A stretch of DNA of 64,000 bases from Bagarius yarrelli (taxonomy: Eukaryota; Chordata; Actinopteri; Siluriformes; Sisoridae), in the NCBI GenBank assembly GCA_005784505.1, contig VCAZ01000001.1, positions 4,049,597-4,113,596 of the forward strand, read 5' to 3'. The notes under the pieces were generated by a model that searched no databases, was not told the DNA's origin, and saw nothing but the letters and a program-made list of their open reading frames with translations. The position numbers were made by a program, and so were the translations under genes. Positions 45,346 through 57,142 of this stretch are shown here, in pieces (the first letter of the stretch is position 1; each line of letters starts with the position of its first letter).

Positions 45346-45878
45346 TCCGAAAAAGTGGATATTCTCCTTGATTCTTGTATGTGTATGAAAGACCCCCTTT
45401 TGTTGTATTCAGACACATGATGGCTGTGCTGATAATTACAGCAACTTTGCAGCATTTAAGTCATACAAAGAAAAAGATTTGAAGAGACAAGACAAATTGT
45501 ACAACCAACTTTTCAGAAATAACCACAGTAATAGAATGTTTTGAAAATGAAGAGTTAAAACCAAGACCAAGCTGTATACCCTGGTGTGGTGACTATCTAA
45601 ACTGCTAGTGGGATCATCATTTCAAAAAAAGGCCTTTCACACGTTTTTTAAGCTCAGCTGGATATTCGGGCCTGATGGTATGATGGTATGTATCACAACA
45701 ACGTAATAGACACAACTGTAATCAATTTTTTTTTATCTCTGTCTAACACTACATGTAACTATGTGGGTGTGGCTAACTCAAAAGCAGCGAGACCATGGCT
45801 GGCAAAATCTCTAGCACAACATCCTGGGACTATTTCCTTCTCCTGCCCGTCAGATGCCTCATAGAGAGGAAAATGTAT
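45346..45878. other. Unique spacer
   Basis: No gene or repeat recognised. Confidence 0.4.
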
Positions 45879-46108
45879 ATTCATTTTCTTATTCTCTAAT
45901 TCGGGGTCACAGGGATCTGCTGGAGTCTATCCCAGCCGTCTCTGAAAAGGTGAAAGGCAGAAGGGGGACACCCTGGACAGGTCGCCAGTCCATCACAGGG
46001 TCACACACACTTACAGTCACTCCTATGGGCAACCTAACCTACATGTTTTTGGACTGTGGGAGGAAACTGGAGTACCCTGAGTAAACCCATGCAAGCACAA
46101 GGAGAAGC
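45879..46108 (-). repeat. SINE family A, minus strand, head lost
   Basis: TTCATTTTCTTATTCTC tail side, then GGATCTGCTGGAGTCTATCC, GGTCGCCAGTCCATCACAGG and CCTACATGTTTTTGGACTG; ends before the tRNA-like head. Confidence 0.85.
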
Positions 46109-46199
46109 AAGCAACAATTGTAAAGTACTATTTTCAATGAGGAAAAAATCTTAAAGCTACAGCATAGACAATTAAAGCTTTCAAATTTCTAGCTGTATG

Positions 46200-46606
46200 T
46201 GAATAGGTGTGCTGGTATGTGGAGAGACTTGGTGTTACCGTGACAAAACCCCTCTCTCCACTGCCACCCCCCGAGGGCCATAACCAGAGGTGGACAGCCA
46301 GTCTACCAAATTTTTTGGTAAACTGCATGGAAGTCCACGAGAAGATTAAGGTCTAGGATGTCATCCCTGGTGACCAAAGATTTTTCCTCTGGGCTGTACC
46401 TCTCGCAGTCAACCATGACGCTGTGAGTGCGGGATCTCCTTCATCGTGTAGTCTATACCTGCCTTCAGCACCTGACGAAACGGAGGTTTGTCAACGGGAC
46501 CTGGTTCTGTGCAGAAGCGAAAGGTGTACTTTTGTTGAAGATGATAGAGCTTCTCACTTGCTGATGTGCTGGCATGTCATGTCAAGGCACCTGGTGTTAC
46601 CGTGAA
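46200..46606 (-). mobile_element. Ty3/gypsy chromovirus 3' end relic, minus strand
   Basis: On the minus strand: a PFRQVLKAGIDYTMKEIPHS stretch leads, after a frame break, into VDCERYSPEEKSLVTRDDIL and a DFH (46327-46420), the integrase C-terminal chromodomain signature of fish gypsy elements. A purine-rich tract (46246-46279) then precedes TGTCACGGTAACACCA at 46245, the expected start of the 3' LTR. A second GGTAACACC-type LTR start lies at about 46590-46604. Everything else is deleted. Confidence 0.8.
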
Positions 46607-47396
46607 AAATAGTAGCGGTAATAATAATAATAATAATAAAAAATAAAATGAATTTGGAATAATTATGTTAATCATCATTATCGTCATCATCAAAAGGAAC
46701 TAAAAATAACTGTTATAGATGAGAGTAAATATGAAGTGATTCCACTGCAACATTTTTCATTATATGCTTTAGTGTGTGGATGTGATAGAGTTGATTAAAA
46801 AAATAAATGATGTCATGCCCAGTTGTATTAAACTTCCGATAAGGATATATAAATCGGTAAAGAGATACAAATGCAGTGACATTTTAAACTACTGTACACA
46901 ATAAATGTTAGATTTAACTGAATTAAATGGTACTGCATGAGTGCCGCAGTCTATCAGATGAGAAGTGAAGTGTATTAAATCATTACTTGTTTAAAATGTT
47001 GTATCATCTGAAAGAGGTATATTCCAGCAAGTAATAAGAGATACAGAAGGAAATCAATGCAATTCTCACACTTGCCCCTGAATAGCAGAATACAAATGGG
47101 AAAAGGTAATGTGTGAGATATGGAGTGCAAGACACTCTATTTTAAGCTGTTTGAGAAAATGTGCCCATTAAACACTCTCTTCTTTGCACCGGTGAAAAAT
47201 GTATTCTGCATGGTTATGTATCCATTTCTTCCATCGTTGTTCTTTATGAGCTTTTCCAAATTTCATAAAGCAGAAACCCAAATCGAATGATTATACATGT
47301 AGTTACTTATTTGCTTGTTATTCCAGAGTAGGGCTTAAAATACAACTCTTTCTGAGGACATTTGTTGTAAATGTAATTGTAAATGCATTCATTTTG
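46607..47396. other. Unique spacer
   Basis: (AAT)n at about 46618-46640. No gene. Confidence 0.4.
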
Positions 47397-47678
47397 TCAC
47401 ATATACTTTTTACAGTACAGTGAAATTCTTTTTTTTGCTTATTCCATCTTAGTAAGTTGGGGGTCAGAGCGCAGGGTCAGCTATGATACAGTGCCCCTGG
47501 AGCAGGAAGGATTAAGGGTCTTGCTCAAGGAGCCAACAGTGGTTGGCTTGCCAGTGGTGAGGCTTGAACCCAGGTGATTTTGGTCTTCAGATCAATAGCT
47601 GGCAGTGGTGGGGCTTGAACCCAGGTCCTTCTGGTCTCCAGATCAGCAACTCTGCGCCTTTGGAGCCACCACTGCCCG
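47397..47678 (-). repeat. tRNA-derived SINE with two head modules (family C), minus strand, copy 2
   Basis: Same structure as 35468-35755: B-box-like GGCTTGAACC at 47561 and 47612 (51 bp apart) and the shared body. Followed by two copies of GGCTATGGAGATGGA at 47692-47725. Confidence 0.75.
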
Positions 47679-48199
47679 CTGTGCATGCAGCTGGCTATGG
47701 AGATGGAGCTGGCTATGGAGATGGATCACACCGAGTTGGCTTAGTAAATAAAACAGCCTTATTAGAGAACACCTGCAATTACATCCAGAGGCGACAAATG
47801 ATTTGCATTCTTTAAGCAAATAAGCAAAATGAACAAAATGCAAACCTACAAAACGTAGACTCCATCCTTTAATGTTGGATTCCTAATAGCACTAATGTTT
47901 ACATTATTGCTTTAACTGCTAGGGCTACCAAACCAGACAAACTGTCTAAATCCAGCTACTGCTTATATATATTCATATAAACATTCAGAGTTCTCATAAA
48001 TGGCATTAGAAGGTCCTAGCTAAGATATATTAAGACACTGCCAGGAATAAATATACATATAACGCACATAGCTAGACATCCAGAATGACAGCATAAGACC
48101 TGGACTTTTATTACATGTTTAACTGGTTTATATAAAACAATCATTTACATTTGTTTTACAGTGAAATGTTTAATGGTCTAATAAATACAATGAATGTGT
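47679..48199. other. Unique spacer
   Basis: No gene recognised. Confidence 0.4.
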
Positions 48200-48850
48200 C
48201 CAAACTGTAAACTTCGCATAATCTGAAAAAAAAACAAAAACATTGAAAATAATATTTTTATTACAGCAGCACTGAAAAGGCTTAACGCCACCCGGTGGCA
48301 TTTGGAAAACAGCAAATGGTGACCAACGTGCATTTAAGTCATTTATAAGTTTCAAACTTCCTGCTGTCCGAAGTCTTACCATGTCATACATGCGAAGCTT
48401 GGCGCAGATCAGACATTGAATGCGGTGCACTGCACTTTCTTAAGTTTAAAATGGCCTTTAATTAAAAAAACTCGAGATCCTCGCAATATAACGTCACAAA
48501 GGGTTTCTGATTACAACGCCTGAAAATGGTAAAAATGACATAAAATTTACTAAGAAAATTATAAATAACCGAACCTCCTGTTGGGTTTAGGATTAGAGCC
48601 TTTTTTGTAGGTATTTGTGTTGAAAGTTCGTAGGTGGTGCCATGGAGCTATTTTCCTACACCTGCTTTTAAAACCCATATCAGATGTAAATTTTTGCTAC
48701 TTCTGGGGCATGTGCAAAGTTTCATGTGTCTTCAAGAATGTTAAGGCCCTGAAAATGGGATTCATTTTGGATAGTAATAATTTAATAATAAAAAAAACAG
48801 AGCAATTCCAATAGGTGCCTTGTACCATAGGTGCTCGGGCTCAAATATTA
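48200..48850 (+). mobile_element. Dispersed fish repeat with CAATAGGTGCC tail
   Basis: Matches a very common fish repeat: GGTGGTGCCATGGAGCTATT, AAAACCCATATCAGATGTAA, GGGGCATGTGCAAAGTTTCA, GTTAAGGCCCTGAAAATG and the tail CAATAGGTGCCTTGTACCAT with GGTGCTCGGGCTC. Class of element not certain to me. Confidence 0.6.
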
Positions 48851-49304
48851 ATATCAATAATATTAATAATAACCATACCATAGGTATACCTATAGGTGTC
48901 TGGGCTCAATGTCAGTTAAAATGATGGCTCTCCTTTTTTTATAAGTGAACTACAGAAACACAGCAACTTTTTTTATTACATAAATTGTCACCTTAAAAGC
49001 TCGAATCCTACAATCCAACAGATTAAAGTGAAATTGTGTATCATATGCATCAGACATTTAGCCAACACTTTGTTAGTGCGTTGTCTGAGACTGGGGGTGA
49101 GATTTATGGATAGTGAACATGTGCGCAATGACTGACTTAGACCTAGACATATTCTGTAACAGTTTTTAATTGGTGCTAATATGCTTAATAAAAGATTTTA
49201 AAAGAGATAACTCTGATGTGGAAAGACTATCGAAGGATTGACTCATTAAGGATTGGTCATACTGTTGATTCCGATTTCTTACTGTTTCATTCAATAATTT
49301 ACCG
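48851..49304. other. Unique spacer
   Basis: An AATATTAATA-rich stretch near 48845-48880 is followed by a second GTGTCTGGGCTC segment. No gene. Confidence 0.35.
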
Positions 49305-50150
49305 CCTTCTTCTTTTCCTTTCGGCTGTTCCCTTTTAGGGGTTGCCACAGCAAATTATCTGTCTCCACTTAACCCCTTTCCCTACATCCTCTTCACTCAC
49401 ACCCACTAACTTCATGTCCTCGTTTATCGCATCCATATACCTCCTCTTTGGTCTTCCTCTTTGCCTTCTGCCTGGTAGCTTCATTTCTAACATCCTTCTA
49501 CCAATAAATAACTATCCCTCCTCTGTACATGTCCAAACCACCTCAGTCTGGCTTCTCTGACTTCCCAAAACATCTAACATGAGCCGTCCCCCTGATGAAC
49601 TTGTTCCTAATCCTGTCCAACCTCATCAGTCCTAAAGAAAATCTTAACATCCTCAGCTCTGCTACTTCCAGCTCTGCCACCTGTTTCTACCTCAGTGCCA
49701 CTGTCTCTAAACCATACATCATAGCTGGTCTCACCACTGTCTCTAAACCATACATCATAGCTGGTCTCACCACTGTCTCTAAACCATACATCATAGCTGG
49801 TCTCACCACTGTCTCTAAACCGTACATCATAGCTGGTCTCACCACTGTCTCTAAACCATACATCATAGCTGGTCTCACCACTGTCTCTAAACCGTACATC
49901 ATAGCTGGTCTCACCACTGTCTCTAAACCAGACATCATAGTGTCTCACCATGTCAAACATACATCATAGCTGGTCTCACCACTGTCTCTAAACCGTACAT
50001 CATAGCTGGTCTCACCACTGTCTCTAAACCAGACATCATAGCTGATCTCACCATTGTTTTGTCCACCTCCCCCTTGATTCTAGCTGATATTCTCCTGTCA
50101 CACATCACTCCTGACGCGTTTCTCCACCCATTCCAACCTGCCTGTATTTA
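49305..50150 (-). mobile_element. RTE-like LINE fragment, minus strand, with ten 36-bp units
   Basis: The C-terminal portion of the same LINE reverse transcriptase as at 59440: basic GRPK-type tail, GHV block, RNKFI segment, and a stretch encoding RPAMMYGLETVV repeated ten times. Both strands appear open over the repeats (117 and 124 codons) because the unit is free of stops; the LINE-sense strand is the minus strand. Frame lost in units 7 and 8. Confidence 0.85.
49701..50053 (-). repeat. 36-bp in-frame tandem array inside LINE, 10 units
   Basis: Units begin at 49701, 49737, 49773, 49809, 49845, 49881, 49917, 49951, 49982 and 50018. Units 7 (34 bp) and 8 (31 bp) are shortened. A variable position (CAT, CGT or CAG before ACATC) runs CAT, CAT, CAT, CGT, CAT, CGT, CAG, CAT, CGT, CAG, so units 5-7 and 8-10 repeat the same order. 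Confidence 0.95.
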
Positions 50151-51039
50151 TTCAACAGTTTACTTTAATTGTATTACTGCTTAATTATCAACATAGAATT
50201 ATATGCAAACTGAGTATTGTTAAACCCTTGATTATATTTGGTGGCATTGCATTACTCATAAATGTTTTTCTGAAGCTGTATGTAATCATATTTTACTGTA
50301 ATAAACATTTTAGCTCATATTTTAGGACCAGGCCAACAGAAGAGAGCCCAAACAGAGGAGGGCATTATATCTGTGCAGAGTATCATTATGTACTCCTTGT
50401 GTCTGTATGGATATCCTTTGGATTTTTTGGTTTTCTTTTGCATCCATTTCTTTTTGCAAAACTCATACTGTGACCAAGAAGTGTGTGTTTGCATGCAAGT
50501 GCAGAGAACCTGATCACAAAAGTTGCAAAGGATGTGTGATTAAAATCAACGGCTGTATGAGCTTAGCATTTTTTTTGACCCCAAATTGGCCCAATTTATT
50601 ATGATTTTATGCGCTGGTCCTACCCTAACTAATCTTTCTAAAACCTGACAAATAGTTTGCATGACACATTTAAAAATGAGAATATGTTCAGATTTAGGAG
50701 CAGTCGTGATGGGAACTTTCGGGCAGCTAGTCATGTACAAGCGCAAGTTATTACTTCTGCAACATAGGAAAGAAATAAACAAATAGAAAGAATAAGATGC
50801 ATTGCAGTTCCGAGCATCGGGCCAGAAAAATGCACCACCAAATCTGCAATTCTTATTCAATTGACACATTTAATTCACCTCTATTTTTTAAGGTCGCTAT
50901 TTTTGTTTGTTTGTAAATTAACCATCAAAAACTCTCCGAAAAAAATATATTTAAAGCAATTAGTTAAAACAATAAACAAGACAAAGAAAGCCTTTTTTTT
51001 GAGATTAGCCAGAAGGTCACAGAGAAGCAGATTTTCAAA
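50151..51039. other. Unique spacer
   Basis: No gene recognised. Open frames of 65-107 codons have no domain. Confidence 0.4.
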
Positions 51040-51300
51040 GTTCTCTGCCTTGCAGTCCCATTTAACAGCCTAATGCATTCTGCGATGTTGAACAAAAGAG
51101 CCAGTTAGCCTTTGGGAAGTTTAATTAGACTGAAAGTTTAATGCAGCAAGTAACTTGGGAGATCCTGACATCAAGTTACACCAAACTAGTTCATTTTTAG
51201 AGATACGGGGACACTTAAATCAAACCTCTAAGGAATCTTTAAGCCACCTGCATCCTCTTTACATGCCGTGACTGGCCTAGTTCCATTTTCAGACGAGTGT
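51040..51300. promoter_or_regulatory. Candidate conserved non-coding element
   Basis: Repeat-free with AGTTTAATTAGACTG and AGTTTAATGCAGC motifs and balanced composition. Enhancer-like only by texture. Confidence 0.25.
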
Positions 51301-51852
51301 GCGAGAGCAAATGCAATAAAAAAGAAGAAAAGTGCTCACGCTGAAGTGCAGCATCCAATATTCATCCAGCTGTAGCCACGAATGCACACAAACACTGACA
51401 CGCTCCTACACTGTAGTGGGATCTCCTGCCGATGAAGTGTATGCACGGGTACAGAAAGCAACGCAGAGAGGTGACAGGGACGGCGCATGGTGATGGGGCA
51501 CCGCTTTGTTCTGCTATGATAATGAAATGGAGGAGTGGTGCTCGCTGAGCCTGACCTGTCACACAGTTTCATGCTTACTGCCACAGTTCCACTCTGCATC
51601 AAAAGAGCCCAAGAAGCTGCTGAGTTTCGGCTGCAAGACTCCTGCATCGCTCAGACCTCACATTGTTAGTGTCTCCTTTAGGGGTCGAGAACAAATCATT
51701 TGTCTGGGGTAATTAGAAAAGACCAAATGCTAACAAAGCATGATTAAAAATGCACGAACACATCTTATCCATTCTGACTGCGCATAATCAGTCGCATGTA
51801 TTGCGTTGAGCAGTTTGTACATATTACGGTTATTGTTAATATTTAATGCTTA
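51301..51852. other. Unique, relatively GC-rich spacer
   Basis: Overlapping open frames of 66-103 codons on both strands (51336-51712) reflect the lower AT content. None shows a domain or splice structure. Confidence 0.35.
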
Positions 51853-52398
51853 CTATGGCTGTGCAATAGATCGTTTTAGCATCGACGTCGCAATGTGTGT
51901 ATCTGTAATAGTGACATTACAGGAAGTGTGCATTATATTTGACTGCGCCGCAGTTCAGAACGCATGTGATGTGTGGATTGATTGCAAAATTTCATAAAAG
52001 AGTGAAAGTTTAGCATTTGCATGTTGTTTTAAGGTTTATTACTGAAACACTTTATTCACTTTAACAAAGTCTAAGTGTAGTTAATTTATACAGTAAAGAT
52101 TACACAGTGTGGTTTTGATTATTTTATTTCGCTATCTGAATCTCCAGAAAAAACATAAGTCACTGTTTATTTCAATTACATCTTGTTCCTTATGTATTTA
52201 TCTCTGGTTATATTTAACACAGACGCACACGCTTATAAATACCACCCAATCATTCGAAAATAATGAATTCTTTTCAAATAGACCTATTTAATTTATCTGG
52301 TAAAATGGTTTAATATCGCAGTATATATATATATATATATGCAGAAAAACAAAAATATCGCAATGTCATTTTTTCCCCTTATTATCGTACAGCCCTAA
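51853..52398. mobile_element. hAT-like MITE (GGGCTGTACGAT family), about 545 bp
   Basis: Left end ATGGCTGTGCAATAGATCG and right end ATTATCGTACAGCCCTAA are imperfect inverted repeats. The interior has the alternating ATCG-rich sequence of this common fish family plus a (TA)n tract at 52321-52340. Confidence 0.6.
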
Positions 52399-52825
52399 TA
52401 TATATAATACATTATAAGTTTATAACACCTCTCAAATACCTCACATTATCACAGCAATTTTCTTCGGGGAGGTGGAGGAACTTCATTTCTCTAGTTTTTT
52501 TTTTACAAAACATTTCATCAACAGCACATACTTACGAGTTTGCATGCTTAAGAGCAGCACAGCGCTCATAAGTAGTGAGATCAAAAACGATGCAGCTCAT
52601 CCTTAAAGGGTTAAAAAAAATTCCCACAGGGATGGATAAGCTGTGCGCATGTCCCAAAATTATTCCGACTAAAAACATCGGCATGTGTTTAGAATAAAGC
52701 ACATCTCAGGAATATTTCAGTCGGAATGATTAAAATGTGTGCATGTGAATGAGGCTAGTGTAACATTTATAAACAGTATTTGCACAACAATAATATAAAC
52801 TGTATACGGTATAAAAGTAAATTCG
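52399..52825. other. Unique spacer
   Basis: No gene recognised. Confidence 0.4.
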
Positions 52826-53168
52826 TTCATTTATATTCTATACACGCTTATTCCCTAATTCAGGGTCCACATGGATCTGCTGGATGGAGTCTATCCCAGA
52901 CAGCTCTGAAAGGGCAGGAGAGGTACACCCTGGACAGGTCGCCAGTCCATCACAGGGCCACACACAACCACTGAGCAATTTAGAATCATCAATCAATTTA
53001 ACATACATGTTTTTGGACTATGAGAAGAAACCCAGAGTACCCGGAGTAAACCCACGCAAGCACAGGGAGAACGTGCAGACGCCACACAGAAAGACCGTTG
53101 CCTGGGAATCGAACCCGGGACCTTCTTGCTGTGAAGCAACAGTGCTAACCATTAAGCCACCATGCTGC
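52826..53168 (-). repeat. SINE family A, nearly complete, minus strand
   Basis: On the minus strand: head GTGGCTTAATGGTTAGCACT, B box GGGTTCGATTCC, then the full body to TTCATTTATATTCTATACACG at the 3' end. Confidence 0.9.
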
Positions 53169-53689
53169 CTAAAAGTAAATTAAATAGACAAATTAAATGA
53201 AATCAGCACACAAACAGCTCACTATAAGTGATAAGTTTATAAATCTTTGAGTGTTTATGTGTGTGAGAAAGAGATGCAGGTGGATGGCTGATGTAAGCAC
53301 CAATAAACTATCTTTGATTCTAAAGGGCGGCTAGGAAGAGCATTTGATCTTGAGTCTCAGACTGAGCGGCGTCGGCTGACAGTCTGTACTCTTTCTTTTC
53401 TGAGAAACACCGCAGGATGGATTATTTACACTCACGTTAGCTTGTGTGCTGTCATGAGCCGGAGTGTACAGAAAAAAAAAAAGGTGTGTAGCTTTTCCAA
53501 CTGAAGATTTACCAGAGCCCAACATTATGGAACCAGTGCTTATGTTATTTTATCAGGAAAATATTCCATTCCAGCAGAAAGGCTTCTAAAACAGAAACAC
53601 ATTTTATAATTGACCGGAGCCTTTTAGACTGCTGGGATGCGTGCACACATCCAGCCTGGGTTTCTATTGAGAGGTTGCTGTGGAAACTG
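53169..53689. other. Unique spacer
   Basis: No gene recognised. Confidence 0.4.
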
Positions 53690-54160
53690 AGTCTGAAGCG
53701 TAGCCCGATACCGAAGCCAAGGCCTTTGTGTGCGAAATCTATTCATTCGAGTTCTACTTTAAGTTAGCAGAATAGGGCACCTTTTTCATCTTAAGAGGCA
53801 ATGTTACCGTACGCGCAATTATTGTTATGGAGACGTCGTTTCTTCTCTGTGTCAGATTTGACACACATTCGAATAAATGTGTTGATTATGGCAGCACAAT
53901 ATGCTAAAATGGCAGGGGGAAAAGTGTAAGGAAAGAAAATTAGCAGCATGAAACTCGACTCAAGGTGTTGCTAAACTTGCGGGTAGGGGAAAAAAAAAGA
54001 ATGCCGAGCAAACAGTGCGAATTAATTAAAGACCATCGGATCTGCTAATTTGTTTTACATGAAATCCTTCCTCACAGTTTGTCTTCCAATTAAAGTGCTG
54101 TAAATTCAGATGGAGCACTTCCTGATACGCTTACCCTAGCTGACAGTGGAGCATTATTCA
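53690..54160. promoter_or_regulatory. Candidate conserved non-coding element
   Basis: A long repeat-free stretch with motifs such as GCGCAATTATTGTTATGGAG (Sox-like), GTGCGAATTAATTAAAGACC and CAATTAAAGTGCTG. The enhancer-like texture is among the best in the window. Confidence 0.35.
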
Positions 54161-54309
54161 GGAAATTAATAACTGTTCTCTTCACTGTTTTTTTCTCTTC
54201 CCTCTCTCCTTTTTTTTATATTGCCTCCGTTCTTAAGTGAACTAACTCTAGACGCTGTTCTAATCTGTAGCCATTTTTCATTTACAGATAAAGAAAATAG
54301 ATTGTGTTT

Positions 54310-54348
<39 letters not shown>

Positions 54349-54987
54349 ACTCTGTCCGAGTCAATAACAATGGGTCCTGGTATTAACTATGTCTGCATTT
54401 AAAAATCAATGATGTGTAAGAATAATTTGTTCACCACTTTTCTTTTGACCTGCGATACATCTTAGAGAAAAAATGCAGGATGCCAGTGTAAGATGATATT
54501 TAGAGGCAGCAGTAAAAAAAAAATACCCCTGGGGGCTTAAATGACGAGCTTTATCTTAACTAGGCAGCTGGATGAGGTATCTAAAGACGACGTTTTCTTC
54601 ATTACATGTCTAATGTACAATGTAACAACCTTTTACCCTTAACTCTGGTTTTTACACCCTATCCTATTCTAAAAAGTATAGAATCAGATGAGAGAAAAGA
54701 ATAATAAACTTTGGATCTCTCACTGGAGGTGTTAAGGCTTGTGAAGCACTGTAAGTAGAGCTTTGGTAAGCAGTGACACTGAATTAGGTTACTGTCAACT
54801 GATGAGGTTTAATCTGTGTGGGATTTTGCACCGAAGGGGAAATGCACATGTAGAATGTTATCTATTTCAGCACAGGCAGAGAAATTTCTAACCGCAGGTG
54901 AAGCGGAGCTGGGGCTGTGAAATGGGTCTGCTGAATCTGAAAATATGAGCAAAAACCACGGTTTAACTGAACACAGCTGGAGCTATT
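54161..54987. other. Spacer with (CA)n microsatellite
   Basis: (CA)n at 54312-54342. No gene. Confidence 0.5.
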
Positions 54988-55306
54988 CAGTCGTTCATTC
55001 CCTAAATCACGGGGATCTGCTGGAGTCTATCCCAGCCGTCTCTGGAAGGGTTAAAGGCAGGAGGGGGACACCCCGGACAGGTCGCCAGTCCATCACAAGG
55101 CCACACACAAACACACTTACTCCTATTGGAAATTTAGAATAACCAATCAACCCAACATACATGTTTTTAGACTGTGAAATGAAACTGGAGTCCCCAGACT
55201 AAACCAATGCAATCTCTATACAGAAAGACCCCTGCCCAAGAATCGAACCCGGGCCTTCTTGCTGTGAGGCAACAGTGTTAACCACTAATCCACCATACTA
55301 CCCTAG
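54988..55306 (-). repeat. SINE family A, nearly complete, minus strand
   Basis: Minus-strand head GTGGATTAGTGGTTAACACT and B box GGGTTCGATTCT, full body, ending at GTCGTTCATTCCC. Confidence 0.9.
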
Positions 55307-55639
55307 CTGGAGCTATGATTTAGTAAATAAAAAAAAAAGATGTAGGATCTGAGTGCAAAATTAGATAAACTGTTCTGGATTGGCTGGCATTTAAAAAATC
55401 AATAAAAAATTGAAAGGAGATGTTCCCAAACTTTTATTTTATATAATTTGACATGTTTTTCAATATTAACGTAATAAAAGTACAATGTGCTTTCTAGAAA
55501 TGCAGTCCGTTAACAGCAAATCTTTAAGATATTTGTAAATTTTACATCATATAGACTGAAAAGCATCTTAAACTATAAAAAAAAATAAAATAAAATAAAA
55601 AACTAAAATCAATCAATAAATAAAAAAAAGTTAAAGGGG
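55307..55639. other. Unique AT-rich spacer
   Basis: Runs of A and AAAAT repeats at about 55578-55630. No gene. Confidence 0.4.
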
Positions 55640-55745
55640 ATTAAGGGACTTGCTCAGAAGCCCAGCCACCTCCTTTGGTGGTTCTTGGAATCGAACCCTG
55701 ATCTTTCAATTAGTATTCTTAACCACTGTACTACCACTACCCACG
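55640..55745 (-). repeat. SINE family B fragment, minus strand
   Basis: GGAATCGAACCCTGATC (B box, reversed) and CTTAACCACTGTACTACCAC (A-box side) with the TTGCTCAGAAGCCCAGC body part. Confidence 0.7.
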
Positions 55746-55942
55746 TGTCACCAAATAAAACGTCATTGGTTGCGTTACCTGTCAGTTATACGTCTCTAGC
55801 TGAAAGTTTTTTTTATTTATATGACACACTTATGAAGATAATTTTCAACATACTAAATAGACGGGTTGTCACTTAAATCAGTTAAGGCAGCAAATAACAT
55901 TTGAATAGCAGCAGTTAAGCTTAGCATGACAATATGTGTTGA

Positions 55943-56918
55943 GAGTAGGGCTGCGCCGATAAACGATATAATATTGGATCACAACAAACTTTACATCGAT
56001 ACCAAGGATAAAATCTGGACATTTTTGTTTGATATGGACTGCATTCCATGAGTGAAAGTTTTGTGTTGTACAGCATTCCAAAAGAAAAAAGTTAAATATG
56101 TCACACAATTTAGGAAAGCTTGTAATTGAACGATAAACACTGGTTACCATTAGTGTCAGACCACCAACAGCCAAACAGACGCTTACAGAAAAAACTCAGC
56201 TATGATGCCAATGGTCTAAAAAAATCGAACGAAAATGATGTGTTTACATGGTAAAAGAACCACACAATCTAATTCAGTAAAATATGTACTTTAAGCACAT
56301 TTATACATCGATAAACATCTATATCATAGAAGCTGACATCAAAATGCAAGTCCCACTTGTGCTAACATGCTGCTACCGCTACACAAAACTAGCCAAAATG
56401 GCCACTGACTGTTGCGCTTTAGAATGAAACCTCACTTTTACACCGTTTATAACCAGACTCATCCTCTCAAGTACAGAAGCCCAGAGTGTAAAGTGTTTTT
56501 TTTTTTACTCATTCCTTACATGGTCTTTCAAACATGGTGTTTAGACGCTGTTTTCAAAATAAAAGTACCTATTCGTTACACCAAACAGACAGCTTTAAGC
56601 GCAGGTTGGTAATATTCTGTTTGCTCAGAAGCCCAGCAGTGGCAACTTGGCCGTGCTGGGATCTTTTAATTACCTTTTACCACTGTGCTACCACTTTCCA
56701 GTAATTTGCTTAAATTTTTTAAGACCAAATGTGTAATCTGTTTTTGTTAATAAACCATAATTAAAAATGTAATTCAGGAACCCTCTAGTTTTTGTGGCTT
56801 TGGTCATTGCTGGCAGCATTAACAATTTATATATTAAAGCATTATTACGTTAGCGATATATATCATTATCATTATCATTATCTGTTATATATTTTTTCAT
56901 ATCCCCAAGTCCTAGTTG
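55943..56918. mobile_element. Possible hAT-like MITE (GGGCTGCGCCGAT end) with SINE scrap
   Basis: Left end TAGGGCTGCGCCGATAAACG resembles the family at 51853; the right end CCCCAAGTCCTAG near 56918 is only a weak inverse match. A minus-strand SINE B scrap lies inside at about 56620-56700. Limits uncertain. Confidence 0.4.
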
Positions 56919-56966
56919 ACCCAGCACTGGGAATTGCTAAAAGTAGAGGTAACTAATAATAAAACG

Positions 56967-57142
56967 TGGGGATGTGGTGGTCAAGGTGTTGGACTGTCAA
57001 CCCAAAGATTGTGAGTTCGATTTCCAGTTTTACTGCTGGGCCCTTAAGCAAGGCCCTTAACCCCCATTTGCTTAATTGTTCAAATGAGATAAATGTAAGT
57101 CGCTCCGGATAAGAGCATCTGCCAAATGCTATAAATGTAAAT
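56967..57142 (+). repeat. SINE family B, plus strand
   Basis: Head GTGGTGGTCAAGGTGTTGG, B box GAGTTCGATTTCC, body and tail GTAAGTCGCTCCGGATAAGA. Confidence 0.85.

Noticed and set aside
49595..49969. 124-codon and 117-codon open frames of repetitive protein
   Set aside because: The plus-strand frame is the antisense of the LINE repeats; it is open only because the 36-bp unit lacks stops in several frames.
49701..50053. Regular 36-bp repeats that could suggest a CRISPR array
   Set aside because: The units are head to tail without spacers, encode in-frame residues of a LINE and sit in vertebrate DNA.
51336..51712. Cluster of overlapping open frames on both strands as a possible small gene
   Set aside because: Opposing frames overlap, none shows a domain, and the openness is explained by the local drop in AT content.
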